NCBI RefSeq assembly: GCF_021300615.1
Contig: NZ_JAJTMY010000001.1
Location: 161,095-225,094, forward strand
Direction: 5' to 3'
Origin: Helicobacter anatolicus
GTDB taxonomy: Bacteria > Campylobacterota > Campylobacteria > Campylobacterales > Helicobacteraceae
Length of the DNA stretch: 64,000 bases
Below the pieces are notes generated by a model that did no database searches, was not told the DNA's origin, and saw nothing but the letters and a program-made list of their open reading frames with translations. A program made the translations under genes and the position numbers. Positions 24,648 through 33,723 of this stretch are shown here, piece by piece. Position 1 is the stretch's first letter; every line of letters begins with the position of its first letter.

Positions 24648-25899
24648 ACCTCTTAGTGTCAAAGAATTAAATACTCAAATACAATCATTAATAGAGACTA
24701 CTTTTATTGAGGTTTGTGTGGAGGGTGAGGTTAGTAATCTTACAAAGCATAATAGTGGACACTTCTATTTTAGTATTAAAGATGAGACTTCAGCAATTAG
24801 GTGTGTACTTTTTAAGGGGAATGCGCTTAAGGTAAAATTTGATATTCAAAACTCACAAAAAATTGTTGTACGAGGTAGTATTAGTGTGTATGTTCCGCGT
24901 GGAGAATATCAAATTATTTGCAAGACAATTGAGCCTGTAGGGCAAGGAGCGTTGCATTTAGCTTTTGAGCAACTAAAAAATAAATTTTATACTTTAGGGT
25001 ATTTTGATTCTTCTTATAAAAAGTCTCTCCCGTTATTTCCTAAAAAAATTGCTTTAATTACTTCTGGCACGGGTGCTGCACTACAAGATATGCTTTTTGT
25101 TGCAAGAAAAAGATGGGGATTGGTAAAAATTGTGCATTTTGATACCTTGGTGCAAGGAGAGGGAGCAAAAGATAGTATTGTTAGTCAGATTCAAAGGGCA
25201 GATAGTTATTATGGAGGTCAAGATGCTTTTGATGTGATTATTGTAGGTCGTGGTGGTGGAAGTTTGGAGGATTTGTGGGCATTTAATGAAGAGGTTGTTG
25301 CTAGAGCTATTTTTGAAGCAAAAACCCCTATAGTCTCTGCTGTTGGTCATGAAGTTGATTATGTAATTAGTGATTTTGTGGCTGACTTGAGGGCACCTAC
25401 TCCTTCTGCAGCTATAGAAATGGTTTTGCCAGATAAAGTGAGTTGGCTTTTGAGACTTGATGAATTGGGTGAGGAGTTGCATGCTAAATTGCCGAGGCAT
25501 TTTAAGAATTTGGGGGAAAAATTAAGAGAGTATGGATATTTTTTTGAAAATTATAATATTGAAAAAAAGTTTAAATATAATTTTGAAATACTTGTTCAAT
25601 TGTTTGAAGGATTGGATTCTAAGATAAGATCTTGTATTGCACAAAAAAATATTTCTATTTTGATGGAGCAAATTGATTTGGTTATGCAAAATTTTTTAGC
25701 ACGTAAAAAGTATGAATTAGAGAGAGTGGGAGGGGAGTTGGCTGCAAGAATAGAAGGTGTTAAAAAAGGCTATGCTCAAATTTTATTACAAGGAAAAATC
25801 GCTGATTTGGAGATGTTGCAAAAAGGTGAAAGTATTGAATTGGTAAATGAAAAAGGGATGGTTTTGGCAAAAGTAGAGCAGGGATTCACCAAGCTCTAG
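24640..25899 (+). CDS. xseA: Exodeoxyribonuclease VII large subunit
   Basis: XseA is the large subunit of the single-strand exonuclease that trims DNA into oligonucleotides. The 419-residue protein has an N-terminal OB fold (VCVEGEVSNLTKHNSGHFYFSIKD). The catalytic core contains ITSGTGAALQDM, VIIVGRGGGSLEDLWAFN and VSAVGHEVDYVISDFVADLRAPTPSAA. A long coiled C-terminal region follows. GTG 24640 is preferred over TTG 24637, because AAGGA at 24629-24633 leaves 6 bases to the GTG. It overlaps rseP by 8 bases and the convergent ankyrin gene by 14. Confidence 0.94.
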   Translation: MLKPLSVKELNTQIQSLIETTFIEVCVEGEVSNLTKHNSGHFYFSIKDETSAIRCVLFKGNALKVKFDIQNSQKIVVRGSISVYVPRGEYQIICKTIEPVGQGALHLAFEQLKNKFYTLGYFDSSYKKSLPLFPKKIALITSGTGAALQDMLFVARKRWGLVKIVHFDTLVQGEGAKDSIVSQIQRADSYYGGQDAFDVIIVGRGGGSLEDLWAFNEEVVARAIFEAKTPIVSAVGHEVDYVISDFVADLRAPTPSAAIEMVLPDKVSWLLRLDELGEELHAKLPRHFKNLGEKLREYGYFFENYNIEKKFKYNFEILVQLFEGLDSKIRSCIAQKNISILMEQIDLVMQNFLARKKYELERVGGELAARIEGVKKGYAQILLQGKIADLEMLQKGESIELVNEKGMVLAKVEQGFTKL

Positions 25900-26725
25900 T
25901 ATTGTTTTTTGTAACTTTATAAAGAGTTTTTCTGGAATTGTCGATGAGGTATTCTATGGCAAATCCATATTGTATGCTCGCATTTCCGTTTCTTGAAAGT
26001 CGAATGTTTTGATAAGTTTCTCTGGGGATCGTAAGGCTTACAAGACCTTGACTTGAACGTGGCGCAATTGTTTTATTGACACTTGATTCGGTAATAAGGT
26101 TACCATTGATATAAAGCGCAACGCTAGTTATGGTAATAAAGGATTCTGTAAGGTTACTAGCACTTACACCTACAGCGCCGTTACTGACGCTAAAAGCAGT
26201 GCTAGCAATTACAAGGTGTTTATTGTCTACTTTTACAGAGGGAATTTGAATTTTTGAGAGAATGTATTTTGCAGGTGTGTCACCTATGTTGTTAGGGACA
26301 TTTAAATCTGCACCTTCTTTTACTAGTAGGCGTATCATATTAATATCGTTTTTTGCAACGGCATAATGTAATGCTGTGTTGCCTCTAATTTGATCTCTAG
26401 CATTGACTTTTGCACCAGCTCTTAATAATGCATCCGCAATACGCAAATTGCCATATTGTACAACTTTATGGAGTGCGGTTTCACCATGACAAATCGTATT
26501 TACATTTGCACGATAATTAATCAATAGATACACTGCTTGCATATTATTTCTTCTGGCAGCATCATAAAGGGGTGTATTTCCTCTTAGCATTGTATTTACA
26601 TTTGCACCTCTTTGTAAGCCTCTTTTGACTTCTTGAACATTATTGCTAAAAAGTAAATAATCATATTGATTGGCAAAAATGAAAGTTGAAAAGAAAAATA
26701 ATATAAGGATATGTAACTTCTTCAT
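25886..26725 (-). CDS. Secreted ankyrin-repeat protein
   Basis: The 279 residues begin with a signal peptide (LHILILFFFSTFIFANQ). Four to five ankyrin repeats (about 25-150) follow, including NTPLYDAARRNNMQAVYLLI, ETALHKVVQYGNLRIADALL and GNTALHYAVAKNDINMIRLL. The C-terminal domain is beta-rich and unrecognised (about 165-279). It is probably a periplasmic or surface protein-binding module. It starts on the base after the HIT gene stop, its AAGGAG lying in the last codons of that gene, so it is the distal gene of the ddl-murF operon. Its partner is unknown. Confidence 0.8.
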   Translation of the reverse strand: MKKLHILILFFFSTFIFANQYDYLLFSNNVQEVKRGLQRGANVNTMLRGNTPLYDAARRNNMQAVYLLINYRANVNTICHGETALHKVVQYGNLRIADALLRAGAKVNARDQIRGNTALHYAVAKNDINMIRLLVKEGADLNVPNNIGDTPAKYILSKIQIPSVKVDNKHLVIASTAFSVSNGAVGVSASNLTESFITITSVALYINGNLITESSVNKTIAPRSSQGLVSLTIPRETYQNIRLSRNGNASIQYGFAIEYLIDNSRKTLYKVTKNNTRAW

Positions 26726-27220
26726 TTATATCTCCTTGTATAAATATTTTTGTGCTAAAAGTTTGATTTTTTGATAAGTTTTAAAAAAATCAACCCCATA
26801 AACTCTAGAATCCATAATGCTGGTAATAAAATTTGTATCTCCATTATATCGTGGTAATAAATGTAAATGTAAATGTTCGGGAATTCCAGCACCACCTGCT
26901 TTTTTTATATTGATACCAAAGTTGATTCCATGTGCTCCATATTCATAAAGCATTGGGGTGGCTTTGTGGATTACTTTATGCAAATGAAGCCATGTTTCTT
27001 CGGAAAATTTTTCTGGACTATCTTTATGGATATGAGGAATAAATAGCAAGTGTGCAGGGGTGTAGGGGAAGCGATTCATTACGCCATAACAAAGAGAGTC
27101 TCGATAAAAAACAGCATTTTTTTCATCATCTTGTGGATTTTGTGAAATTTTACAAAATACACAACTTTCCTCACTGCGCTCAAAATATTGAGAACGCCAC
27201 GGTGCGTAGATATTCTCCAT
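26726..27220 (-). CDS. HIT family nucleotide hydrolase/phosphorylase
   Basis: The 164-residue protein has the histidine triad EHLHLHLLPR (H-x-H-x-H), FPYTPAHLLFIPH (substrate pocket) and an N-terminal zinc-type SCVFCKI. These enzymes cleave dinucleoside polyphosphates or nucleoside phosphoramidates. An equivalent gene follows murF in H. pylori as I recall, so the neighbourhood is ancestral. ATG 27220 has AAGGA upstream. It lies 8 bases after murF and directly before the ankyrin gene. Confidence 0.9.
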   Translation of the reverse strand: MENIYAPWRSQYFERSEESCVFCKISQNPQDDEKNAVFYRDSLCYGVMNRFPYTPAHLLFIPHIHKDSPEKFSEETWLHLHKVIHKATPMLYEYGAHGINFGINIKKAGGAGIPEHLHLHLLPRYNGDTNFITSIMDSRVYGVDFFKTYQKIKLLAQKYLYKEI

Positions 27221-27228
27221 TAAAATCC

Positions 27229-28707
27229 TTAGATAAAATTTGGTGCATCATTAGCAAATAAAATCAAATCCCCTTTATATGTGAGAACTTTTAAAAAATT
27301 TGTTAATTGTGTTTTGTCTTTTAGGATGACTTTTTTGGGTTTTCTGATATATTGAGAGAGGATTTGAGAATTTAACTCTCCTGTGATAATTGCCATATCA
27401 AAATTTGCATCAATAGCTTTTGCAAGTTCAATATTTGCTTGATCTGTGCTCTCTACAATTCCTGGGGTGATAATAACTTTTCTGCCATCATAAAGGCTTG
27501 CTAAACGGATGGATTCTAGCATTCCTTTGAGATTACCATTAAAACTATCATCAAGAATAATCTTACCATTTGCAATATTTTTTTCTAAGCGATGTGCAAC
27601 GGGTTGTAGGTGTTGTAGTGTTTGTTGTAGAACAGGAATTGGAATCCCAAGGTGATGTGCAAGTAAAATAGCCACGCTTAAATTATCTACATTAAAACGC
27701 CCTAAAATATTTGTTTTAAAAGCGTGAAATACACCATCAATTTCCAAATCAAAGGAAGTGCCATCTAGTGTTGCAGCGATATTTGTAATTTTATTAGGAT
27801 AGAGAGTTATCAAATCTTTTTGCTCTTTTGAGAGGTTGGCAGGTAGGGTATTTTTTTGAAAAATAAAAGATTTTTTTATATTTTTACTTTCTAAAAGCTC
27901 GAATTTTGTTTGTGTGATGTTTTCGATATTTTTAAAGTATTCTAAATGTTGCTCGCCAATTTCTCCAATAATTGTATATTGCTGCTGTAATAAATGAGAG
28001 ATTTCTGCAATATCTCCTCTTTGTCTTGCACCTGCTTCAGCAATATAGATTTCTGTTTGCAAATCAAGATTATTGTTAATATCGCTCACAATACCTTTTA
28101 TAGTATTTACGCTTCTTGGGGTGGCATAGATTTTATATTTTGTTTTTAGCATCTCAGAGAGGAAATTTTTGATACTTGTTTTGCCATAACTTGCTGTTAT
28201 GGCAATTATTTTTAGATTTTTAATTGTATTAAGTTTGTTCTGTGCAAGTTTTTTATAACGGTTAAAAAGGATTTTTTCAAAATAAAAAGAACATATGAAA
28301 CTAAAAAATAAAGAAAAAAGAAAAAAGATATTATTGTTATTTTGGATTACAAAAATTGAAATAAGTTGTTGCAATGTGAGAAATATACATAAAATTGCAA
28401 AAAAAGTTTTTATTCTATTGGTAAAAATAAGTTTTTTGTCTAGATCCATAGCCCAATTAATAAGTAATGGGAGGTAAAAAATATATAGCCCAACAAACAA
28501 AATTGTAGGCGAGTTAAAATATGAAACACAGAGAAAAAATATGAGGGGTATAATAAAATAAAAAATATGCCAAGTGTATTTATGATGTTTTGTAATTACT
28601 CGATAAAAGCTATAGTTATACCATTGTAAATTTGTAAGAATGTAATATGCCAAGGCAAAAATAAAAATCCAATTAGAAAAATAATAAAAAGCTACTAACC
28701 AATTCAC
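27229..28707 (-). CDS. murF: UDP-N-acetylmuramoyl-tripeptide--D-Ala-D-Ala ligase, membrane-domain form
   Basis: MurF adds D-Ala-D-Ala to the cytoplasmic UDP-MurNAc-tripeptide. The first about 150 of 492 residues form an N-terminal membrane domain with four to five helices, typical of Helicobacter MurF but absent from E. coli. The ligase part has the ATP loop ITASYGKTSIKN (a variant of G-T/S-N-G-K-T/S). EAGARQRGDIAEI, IGEQHLEYF, LGRFNVDNLSVAILLA and DDSFNGNLKGM follow. The start is GTG 28707 with AAGGA upstream. The gene order ddl, hydrolase, (acyP), murF, HIT puts two successive peptidoglycan precursor enzymes in one operon. Confidence 0.93.
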   Translation of the reverse strand: MNWLVAFYYFSNWIFIFALAYYILTNLQWYNYSFYRVITKHHKYTWHIFYFIIPLIFFLCVSYFNSPTILFVGLYIFYLPLLINWAMDLDKKLIFTNRIKTFFAILCIFLTLQQLISIFVIQNNNNIFFLFSLFFSFICSFYFEKILFNRYKKLAQNKLNTIKNLKIIAITASYGKTSIKNFLSEMLKTKYKIYATPRSVNTIKGIVSDINNNLDLQTEIYIAEAGARQRGDIAEISHLLQQQYTIIGEIGEQHLEYFKNIENITQTKFELLESKNIKKSFIFQKNTLPANLSKEQKDLITLYPNKITNIAATLDGTSFDLEIDGVFHAFKTNILGRFNVDNLSVAILLAHHLGIPIPVLQQTLQHLQPVAHRLEKNIANGKIILDDSFNGNLKGMLESIRLASLYDGRKVIITPGIVESTDQANIELAKAIDANFDMAIITGELNSQILSQYIRKPKKVILKDKTQLTNFLKVLTYKGDLILFANDAPNFI

Positions 28708-28708
28708 C

Positions 28709-28978
28709 CTAATCCTTTAAAATTGTAAAATCATGAAATTGCTTTTGTGGAATCGCTTGGGTATGTACTTGATCAACCCTTGCACGCTCAGGCCCTATTT
28801 TTAGTAAAGAGATAAAGGCTTCTAAAAATTCTGCATCACCATTAGCAAAAATTTCTACATTAAAGTCCTTGAGATTTTTTACGCTACCAGTGATGCCTAA
28901 TTCATCAGCTTTTTTTTTAGCAAATTTTCTGTATCCAACTTTTTGAACAATCCCAGAAATAATGATATGCAAAGTCAT
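28709..28978 (-). CDS. acyP: Acylphosphatase
   Basis: This is a small enzyme that hydrolyses acyl phosphates such as carbamoyl phosphate or 1,3-bisphosphoglycerate. The 89 residues contain the phosphate cradle GIVQKVGYRKF with catalytic Arg17, and GSVKNLKDFNVEI with catalytic Asn35. Lys in 'VQKVGYR' replaces the usual Gly of VQGVGFR. The coding strand holds an A9 run encoding KKK. It overlaps the upstream hydrolase by one base (TAATG) and is followed one base later by murF. Confidence 0.92.
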   Translation of the reverse strand: MTLHIIISGIVQKVGYRKFAKKKADELGITGSVKNLKDFNVEIFANGDAEFLEAFISLLKIGPERARVDQVHTQAIPQKQFHDFTILKD

Positions 28979-29685
28979 TATAATCCTTTTTTGTAGAGAT
29001 CATCAATAATTTTTCCTTGCTTGAGGAAGAAAAAATGATCACCATCTAGTGGATAGAATCGACTATTTTTAATAAGACTTGAGATTTTTTTTCCAGATTC
29101 TAAGCTCGTGGCTTTATCACTCTTGCCCCAAAAAATTGTCGCTTTATATTTAAAAGATGAAAATATTTTTTCAAAATCTTCATCAACTACATTTTTAAAG
29201 GTTTCATACATTTCGATATTTAGGTTATTCGCATCCTTGCTGCGTAAAAAAGAGGAGTTTATATGGAGGAATTTAAAGATTTTTGCACAATAGATTTTTA
29301 TTTTTGTGATTAGCGATTTTTTTTCCAAGATTCCTGCTGAACTAAGTAATAAAATTTCAGAATCTAATAAAGCAGCTATTTTTCCACCAAAGCTATGTCC
29401 TATGATTAAATCGGGTGTAAGTTTGAGATCTGTAAAAAACAATCGCATGATATTTGCATAATCTTTGGTGATCAGTACTTGATTATTAGGGCTCCTACCA
29501 AACCCTGGGAGATCAATATAATAGTGGTTAAAATCCTTGAAGCTTTCTCTAAATGCCAGAGACATTAGTTCTTTATTGCTTCCCCATCCATGCAAAAAAA
29601 CAATATTTTTTTCTTTTTGATGATTAATGAAGTCATAAGCAATTGTAAAATCATTTTGCTTATAGATAATTTTTCTAATTGCCAT
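28978..29685 (-). CDS. Alpha/beta hydrolase
   Basis: The 235-residue hydrolase has oxyanion motif FLHGWGSNKE and nucleophile GHSFGGK. WGKSDKATS supplies the acid and LDGDHFFF the catalytic His. ATG 29685 was chosen because it overlaps the ddl stop (TAATG) and gives MAIRKIIYK. The earlier possible start at 29730 would extend 15 residues into ddl. A hydrolase in the same place between ddl and murF is found in H. pylori as I recall, so it may serve the cell wall, but its substrate is unknown. Confidence 0.88.
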   Translation of the reverse strand: MAIRKIIYKQNDFTIAYDFINHQKEKNIVFLHGWGSNKELMSLAFRESFKDFNHYYIDLPGFGRSPNNQVLITKDYANIMRLFFTDLKLTPDLIIGHSFGGKIAALLDSEILLLSSAGILEKKSLITKIKIYCAKIFKFLHINSSFLRSKDANNLNIEMYETFKNVVDEDFEKIFSSFKYKATIFWGKSDKATSLESGKKISSLIKNSRFYPLDGDHFFFLKQGKIIDDLYKKGL

Positions 29686-30719
29686 TATTTTGCTTTTTGA
29701 ATCTTTTTTATATAGCGATAATCGATGCAAATAGGTTTTTTTGCTGGGAGGTTTTGTGCTAAATTTTGGAGAATTGTTTTAAAGTCATCAAAAAGATAGT
29801 TTGCCATGCTTCCAGGGATAGGGTTGATTTCGTTGAGATAGAGTGTGTCATTGTGGACAAAAAAATCACATCGAATTAAAGCTCCTTCAAAACAATTTTC
29901 ATAAATGTATTTAAAATTCTCTTGCATTTCTTGTTCTAGTTGTGGTGTAATGAAAGCTTGAGTTGTTTTCTTGTCTCTTGAAAAATCTAGATATTTGTCT
30001 TCAAAATTTAAAAGATCTTCTTTTTTTGGTTCTTCAATAATGGATAAACAAAAAGAATCTTTTATCTTACATCCTGCTAGATTATACTCTTTTATACCCT
30101 TATAAAAAGGTTCAATTAGCACTGTATCGTCATATTCAAAGGCTTGATCTAGTGTAAAATCAAAGCTTTTAGAATCTGTGGCAATTCCAATTCCAATAGA
30201 ACTACCTAATTTTGCAGGTTTGATAATTACAGGAAAATTAAAGGAGGTTTTTCTAGAATCTTTTTGAGTAAGAATTTCAAAAGGTAGTGTTTTGACATTT
30301 TTTGCTTGTGCAAAAAGTTTTGTATAATATTTATTATAGCTAAGCACGCTTGCTTCAATCCTTGGACCAATAAAAGGAATATTATAAAAATCTAAAAGAC
30401 TGGCTAATACTCCATCTTCCCCATCTCCACCGTGAACAAGATTAATGAGTGTATCAAATGTTAGATATTTTTTTGTAAAGAAAGTAGGGATGTAAAAACC
30501 CTTAAAATCGAGTTGCAAGGGCTTTTTATTCTTGTATTTTTTGTTGGCAAAAAAATCAGCTTGCATTTCCTGTTCAAGCACTTCATAAAATTGATGATTA
30601 TCATCGACAAAGATAAAATGTTTGATCTCTTGTTTTAATGTATTTTTGATTGTAATAGCACTTACAATGCTAATTTCATGTTCCCAACTTAGACCACCAA
30701 ATAAAAGACAAAAAGACAT
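29685..30719 (-). CDS. ddl: D-alanine--D-alanine ligase
   Basis: Ddl joins two D-alanines for MurF. The 344-residue ATP-grasp enzyme has the N-terminal SFCLLFGGLSWEHEISIVSA. It also has LVHGGDGEDGVLASLLDFYNIPFIG, PVIIKPAKLGSSIGIGIA and the metal-binding end LYLNEINPIPGSM. It is the first gene of a tightly coupled minus-strand operon with the alpha/beta hydrolase, acyP, murF, HIT and ankyrin genes. A TGTTATAAT promoter lies 35 bases upstream. Confidence 0.96.
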   Translation of the reverse strand: MSFCLLFGGLSWEHEISIVSAITIKNTLKQEIKHFIFVDDNHQFYEVLEQEMQADFFANKKYKNKKPLQLDFKGFYIPTFFTKKYLTFDTLINLVHGGDGEDGVLASLLDFYNIPFIGPRIEASVLSYNKYYTKLFAQAKNVKTLPFEILTQKDSRKTSFNFPVIIKPAKLGSSIGIGIATDSKSFDFTLDQAFEYDDTVLIEPFYKGIKEYNLAGCKIKDSFCLSIIEEPKKEDLLNFEDKYLDFSRDKKTTQAFITPQLEQEMQENFKYIYENCFEGALIRCDFFVHNDTLYLNEINPIPGSMANYLFDDFKTILQNLAQNLPAKKPICIDYRYIKKIQKAK

Positions 30720-30753
30720 AAAAACCCTCTATTTTTAAAGTTAAATTTTGTTA

Positions 30754-30759
30754 ATTATA
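30754..30759 (-). promoter_or_regulatory. -10 box for the ddl-murF operon
   Basis: Read on the minus strand, TGTTATAAT gives a TATAAT hexamer with an extended TGn, 35 bases ahead of the ddl start. The 214-base gap is shared with divergent gltA. Confidence 0.55.
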
Positions 30760-30867
30760 ACAGCTTTTTTTTATATATTTAGAATTTCCATGAGAGATTT
30801 TATTCTAGTTTTTTGGAAAACTTAATAGGTTTTAGTTTTTAAATTTACTAAAAATTAATAAAAAACT

Positions 30868-30876
30868 TGTATAAAT
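30868..30876 (+). promoter_or_regulatory. Extended -10 box for gltA
   Basis: TGTATAAAT (TGn plus TATAAA-type hexamer) lies about 57 bases before the gltA ATG. It is a plausible vegetative promoter in the ddl-gltA divergent gap. The long leader between it and the start shows no obvious structure. Confidence 0.45.
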
Positions 30877-30933
30877 GTTTCAAAATTAAAGTAATCTTTG
30901 ATTTATTTTAATCGCACAAACAAAGGAGCAATA

Positions 30934-32217
30934 ATGGGTTCTATTACATTGATTAATAATGAAACAGGGGATAAGTTTGATTTTGATCTTATTGATTGCA
31001 CTAGAGGTCCAAAGGCTGTTGATTTTTCTAAACTTTTTGAAACAACAGGAATTTTTTCTTATGATCCAGGATATAGCTCTACTGCGGGATGTAAATCGAC
31101 AATTAGTTTTATTGACGGCAAGAAAGGCGAATTGCTTTATAAGGGTGTAGCAATACAAGAATTGGTGGATAAGTATAAATTTACTGATGTGTGTAAATTT
31201 TTAATTAGCGATTCTTTACCTCAAAATAATACAGATTCTTTGGAGTTTGATTTAGAGTTACGTCATCGTAGTTTTTTGCATGAAAAATTAAAAAGAATGT
31301 TTGATGTTTTTCCAGATAGAGCACATCCTATGGCAACTCTTTCGGCATTAGTTTCTGTACTGGCAACACTTTATGTAGATCATAAAGAAATTGTAAATGA
31401 AGAAGGTTATCAGACGATGGCACGTAGAATCATTGCAAAGATTCCAACGATGGTTGCATATTGCTATCGAAATTCCGTTGGAGCACCATTTATAGAGCCA
31501 GATGTTAGCAAAAGCTATGTGGAAAATTTTCTTTATATGTTGCGTGGATATCCACATGGAAGGATGAAATATAGTAGGGATGGTGAGCAAGAAATTAGCA
31601 CACTTGAGGTTGAGGCACTTGATAAGATTTTGACATTACACGCAGATCATGGGCAAAATGCTTCTACGACTACTGTGCGAAATGTCGCCTCTACAGGGGT
31701 GCATCCCTATGCTGCAATTTCTTCAGGGATTTCTGCTTTATGGGGTCCTGCACATGGTGGCGCAAATGAAAAGGTATTACGACAGCTGAGCGAAATTGGC
31801 GATGTTAAAAATGTGGATAAATTTATTGAAAAAGCTAAGGATAAAAATGATCCTTTTAGACTTATGGGGTTTGGTCATCGTGTGTATAAAAGCTATGATC
31901 CAAGGGCAAAAACTTTGAAAAAAATCAAAGATGAATTGGATAAAAAAGGAATCAAGATGGATGCCCATCTTAGTGAAATTGCACAAAAAGTAGAAGAAGT
32001 AGCATTGAAAGATGATTATTTTAAAGAAAGAGGGTTATACCCAAATGTAGATTTTTATTCTGGCATTATTTTGACTGCTTTAAAAATCCCAGTGGAATTA
32101 TTTACACCAATTTTTGTTATGGGGAGAATGCCTGGATGGTGTGCACAACTTATTGAGCATAACAAAAATCCTCATGCTAGAATTACACGACCAAGACAAG
32201 TATATCTTGGAAAATAA
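30934..32217 (+). CDS. gltA: Citrate synthase
   Basis: GltA condenses oxaloacetate and acetyl-CoA to open the oxidative TCA branch that ends, in this group, in the OorDABC enzyme encoded further along. The 427 residues include [19 protein letters not shown] (catalytic His), [13 protein letters not shown] and [14 protein letters not shown]. The C-terminal [10 protein letters not shown] contains the catalytic Asp. ATG 30934 is preferred over an upstream TTG at 30898, because AAAGGAG (30922-30928) sits 5 bases before it and the length then fits H. pylori GltA. Two hairpins follow the gene. Confidence 0.97.
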   Translation: MGSITLINNETGDKFDFDLIDCTRGPKAVDFSKLFETTGIFSYDPGYSSTAGCKSTISFIDGKKGELLYKGVAIQELVDKYKFTDVCKFLISDSLPQNNTDSLEFDLELRHRSFLHEKLKRMFDVFPDRAHPMATLSALVSVLATLYVDHKEIVNEEGYQTMARRIIAKIPTMVAYCYRNSVGAPFIEPDVSKSYVENFLYMLRGYPHGRMKYSRDGEQEISTLEVEALDKILTLHADHGQNASTTTVRNVASTGVHPYAAISSGISALWGPAHGGANEKVLRQLSEIGDVKNVDKFIEKAKDKNDPFRLMGFGHRVYKSYDPRAKTLKKIKDELDKKGIKMDAHLSEIAQKVEEVALKDDYFKERGLYPNVDFYSGIILTALKIPVELFTPIFVMGRMPGWCAQLIEHNKNPHARITRPRQVYLGK

Positions 32218-32241
32218 TTTTTAAATTTAAATTATTTTCCT

Positions 32242-32264
32242 AGTAATTAATTTTTTTAATTACT
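32242..32264 (+). terminator. First AT-rich hairpin after gltA
   Basis: AGTAATTAA and TTAATTACT form a perfect 9-bp stem with a 5-T loop, 24 bases after the gltA stop. The stem is almost pure A:T, so it is weaker than the hairpin that follows. Confidence 0.35.
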
Positions 32265-32269
32265 TTGAT

Positions 32270-32299
32270 AAGGGATTTTTTAAATCCCTTTGATTTTTT
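32270..32299 (+). terminator. Rho-independent terminator of gltA
   Basis: AAGGGATTT and AAATCCCTT form a perfect 9-bp stem with a TTT loop (32270-32290), followed at once by TGATTTTTT. This is the best terminator in the region and closes the gltA transcript. Confidence 0.65.
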
Positions 32300-32426
32300 C
32301 TATATGACCCATTGATTTTGAAATTTATTTGATATTTGCTTATAAAATATAGTCTAGTCACTGAGTTTTTTTAAAATATTTTCTAATATTATTTAGTATT
32401 TTATTTTAAGTTTTTTGGAAGTCTTT

Positions 32427-32451
32427 AGCCTTTTTGGAAACAAAAAAGGCT
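32427..32451 (-). terminator. Hairpin after the carboxynorspermidine dehydrogenase-like gene
   Basis: AGCCTTTTT and AAAAAGGCT form a 9-bp stem with a 7-base loop, 9 bases beyond the stop of the minus-strand gene. There is no clear U-tract on that strand after the stem, so it may instead act as a weak bidirectional stop. Confidence 0.4.
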
Positions 32452-32460
32452 TAAAATTTC

Positions 32461-33660
32461 TTATGTATTAATTTTTTCAATAATATTCCAAGGTAATCCT
32501 TGTTTGTTTAATTCTTCCATGAAAGGATCGGGATTGAGTTGTTCCATATTCCAAACCCCAGCAACATCGCCCCAGATTCCATCGCAAATTAATTTTGCAC
32601 CAATCATGGCAGGAACACCTGTAGTATAGCTAATTGCTTGGGCATTTACTTCTTTATAAGATTCTTCATGATCACACACGTTATAAATATACGCTGTTTT
32701 GTCTTGACCACCCTTGGAACCGGTAATGTAACAACCAATATTGGTTTTTCCCTTAGTGCGTCCTGCTAAAGATGCGGGATCGGGAAGCAATGTTTTAAGG
32801 AATTGTATAGGAATAATTTTTTGCCCATTGTGTTCTACTTCTTTAATTCCTAACATTCCAACATTTTCAAGGCATCGCATATGGGTAATGTAATTTTGTG
32901 AAAAAGTCATAAAAAATCTAATACGCTGTAAGCCTTTGATATTTTTGATTAAAGATTCTAATTCTTCATGATAGATGAGATAAGAATCTTTTTCTCCAAT
33001 CTCTGGATATGCCCATACCTGTTTGATTTCGAGGGGTCCTGTTTCAACCCATTTTCCATTTTCCCAGTATCTTCCATTGGCACTTACTTCTCTGAGGTTG
33101 ATTTCGGGGTTGAAATTTGTTGCAAAAGCATAGCCATGATCTCCAGCATTGCAATCTAAAATATCAATTGTGCGTATTTCATCAAAAAGATGTTTTTGCG
33201 CATAGGCACAGAAAATATTTGTTACACCGGGATCAAATCCGCTACCCAGTAAACCAAAAATTCCTGCTTGTTTAAAGCGGTCGTTATATGCCCATTGTTC
33301 TTTGTATTCAAATTTTGCAGTATCAGGATGTTCGTAATTTGCTGTATCAAGATAATGTGTTTTGGTTCTTAAGCAAGCTTCCATAATAGTAAGGTCTTGA
33401 TAAGGAAGAGCTACATTAATCACAATTTTTGGTTTATACTTTTCAATAAGTGTGACTAATTCTTCTATGTTATCAGCATCAACACTTTCACAAATTATTT
33501 CTCCTAAACCCTTTTCTTTAATGCTTTTTGCAATATTAAAACATTTTGTAATATTTCTTGACGCAAGAACAATTTGACTAAAAGTATTTCTATTTTGTGC
33601 AAGTTTGTGTGCGACAACACCGCCAACTCCACCAGCCCCAATTTGTAAAACACAACTCAT
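32461..33660 (-). CDS. Carboxynorspermidine dehydrogenase / saccharopine dehydrogenase family
   Basis: The 399-residue NAD(P)-dependent enzyme has a Rossmann start CVLQIGAGGVGGVVAHKLAQ. A saccharopine-dehydrogenase core follows (DANYEHPDTAKFEYK, GLLGSGFDPGVTNIFCAYA and DCNAGDHGYAFATNFNPEINLREV). The group matches carboxynorspermidine or carboxyspermidine dehydrogenase, which Campylobacter uses to make spermidine from putrescine and aspartate semialdehyde by a route different from E. coli. The partner decarboxylase nspC is not in the window. It is a single gene, with a hairpin after it and an AT-palindrome upstream. Confidence 0.85.
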   Translation of the reverse strand: MSCVLQIGAGGVGGVVAHKLAQNRNTFSQIVLASRNITKCFNIAKSIKEKGLGEIICESVDADNIEELVTLIEKYKPKIVINVALPYQDLTIMEACLRTKTHYLDTANYEHPDTAKFEYKEQWAYNDRFKQAGIFGLLGSGFDPGVTNIFCAYAQKHLFDEIRTIDILDCNAGDHGYAFATNFNPEINLREVSANGRYWENGKWVETGPLEIKQVWAYPEIGEKDSYLIYHEELESLIKNIKGLQRIRFFMTFSQNYITHMRCLENVGMLGIKEVEHNGQKIIPIQFLKTLLPDPASLAGRTKGKTNIGCYITGSKGGQDKTAYIYNVCDHEESYKEVNAQAISYTTGVPAMIGAKLICDGIWGDVAGVWNMEQLNPDPFMEELNKQGLPWNIIEKINT

Positions 33661-33723
33661 CTTAATTTTTGCTCCTTAACTTTTTTCTTGGGATTATTTT
33701 ATGAGTATTATAAAAAAATATAG

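Noticed and set aside
25081..25500. Open frame of 139 codons on the minus strand inside xseA
   Set aside because: It lies fully antisense to a well-conserved gene, has no ribosome-binding site and no recognisable domain.
28909..28918. T9 run in acyP as a phase-variation site
   Set aside because: It encodes a Lys run on the coding strand, and A/T runs of 8-9 are common in this AT-rich DNA; no supporting context.
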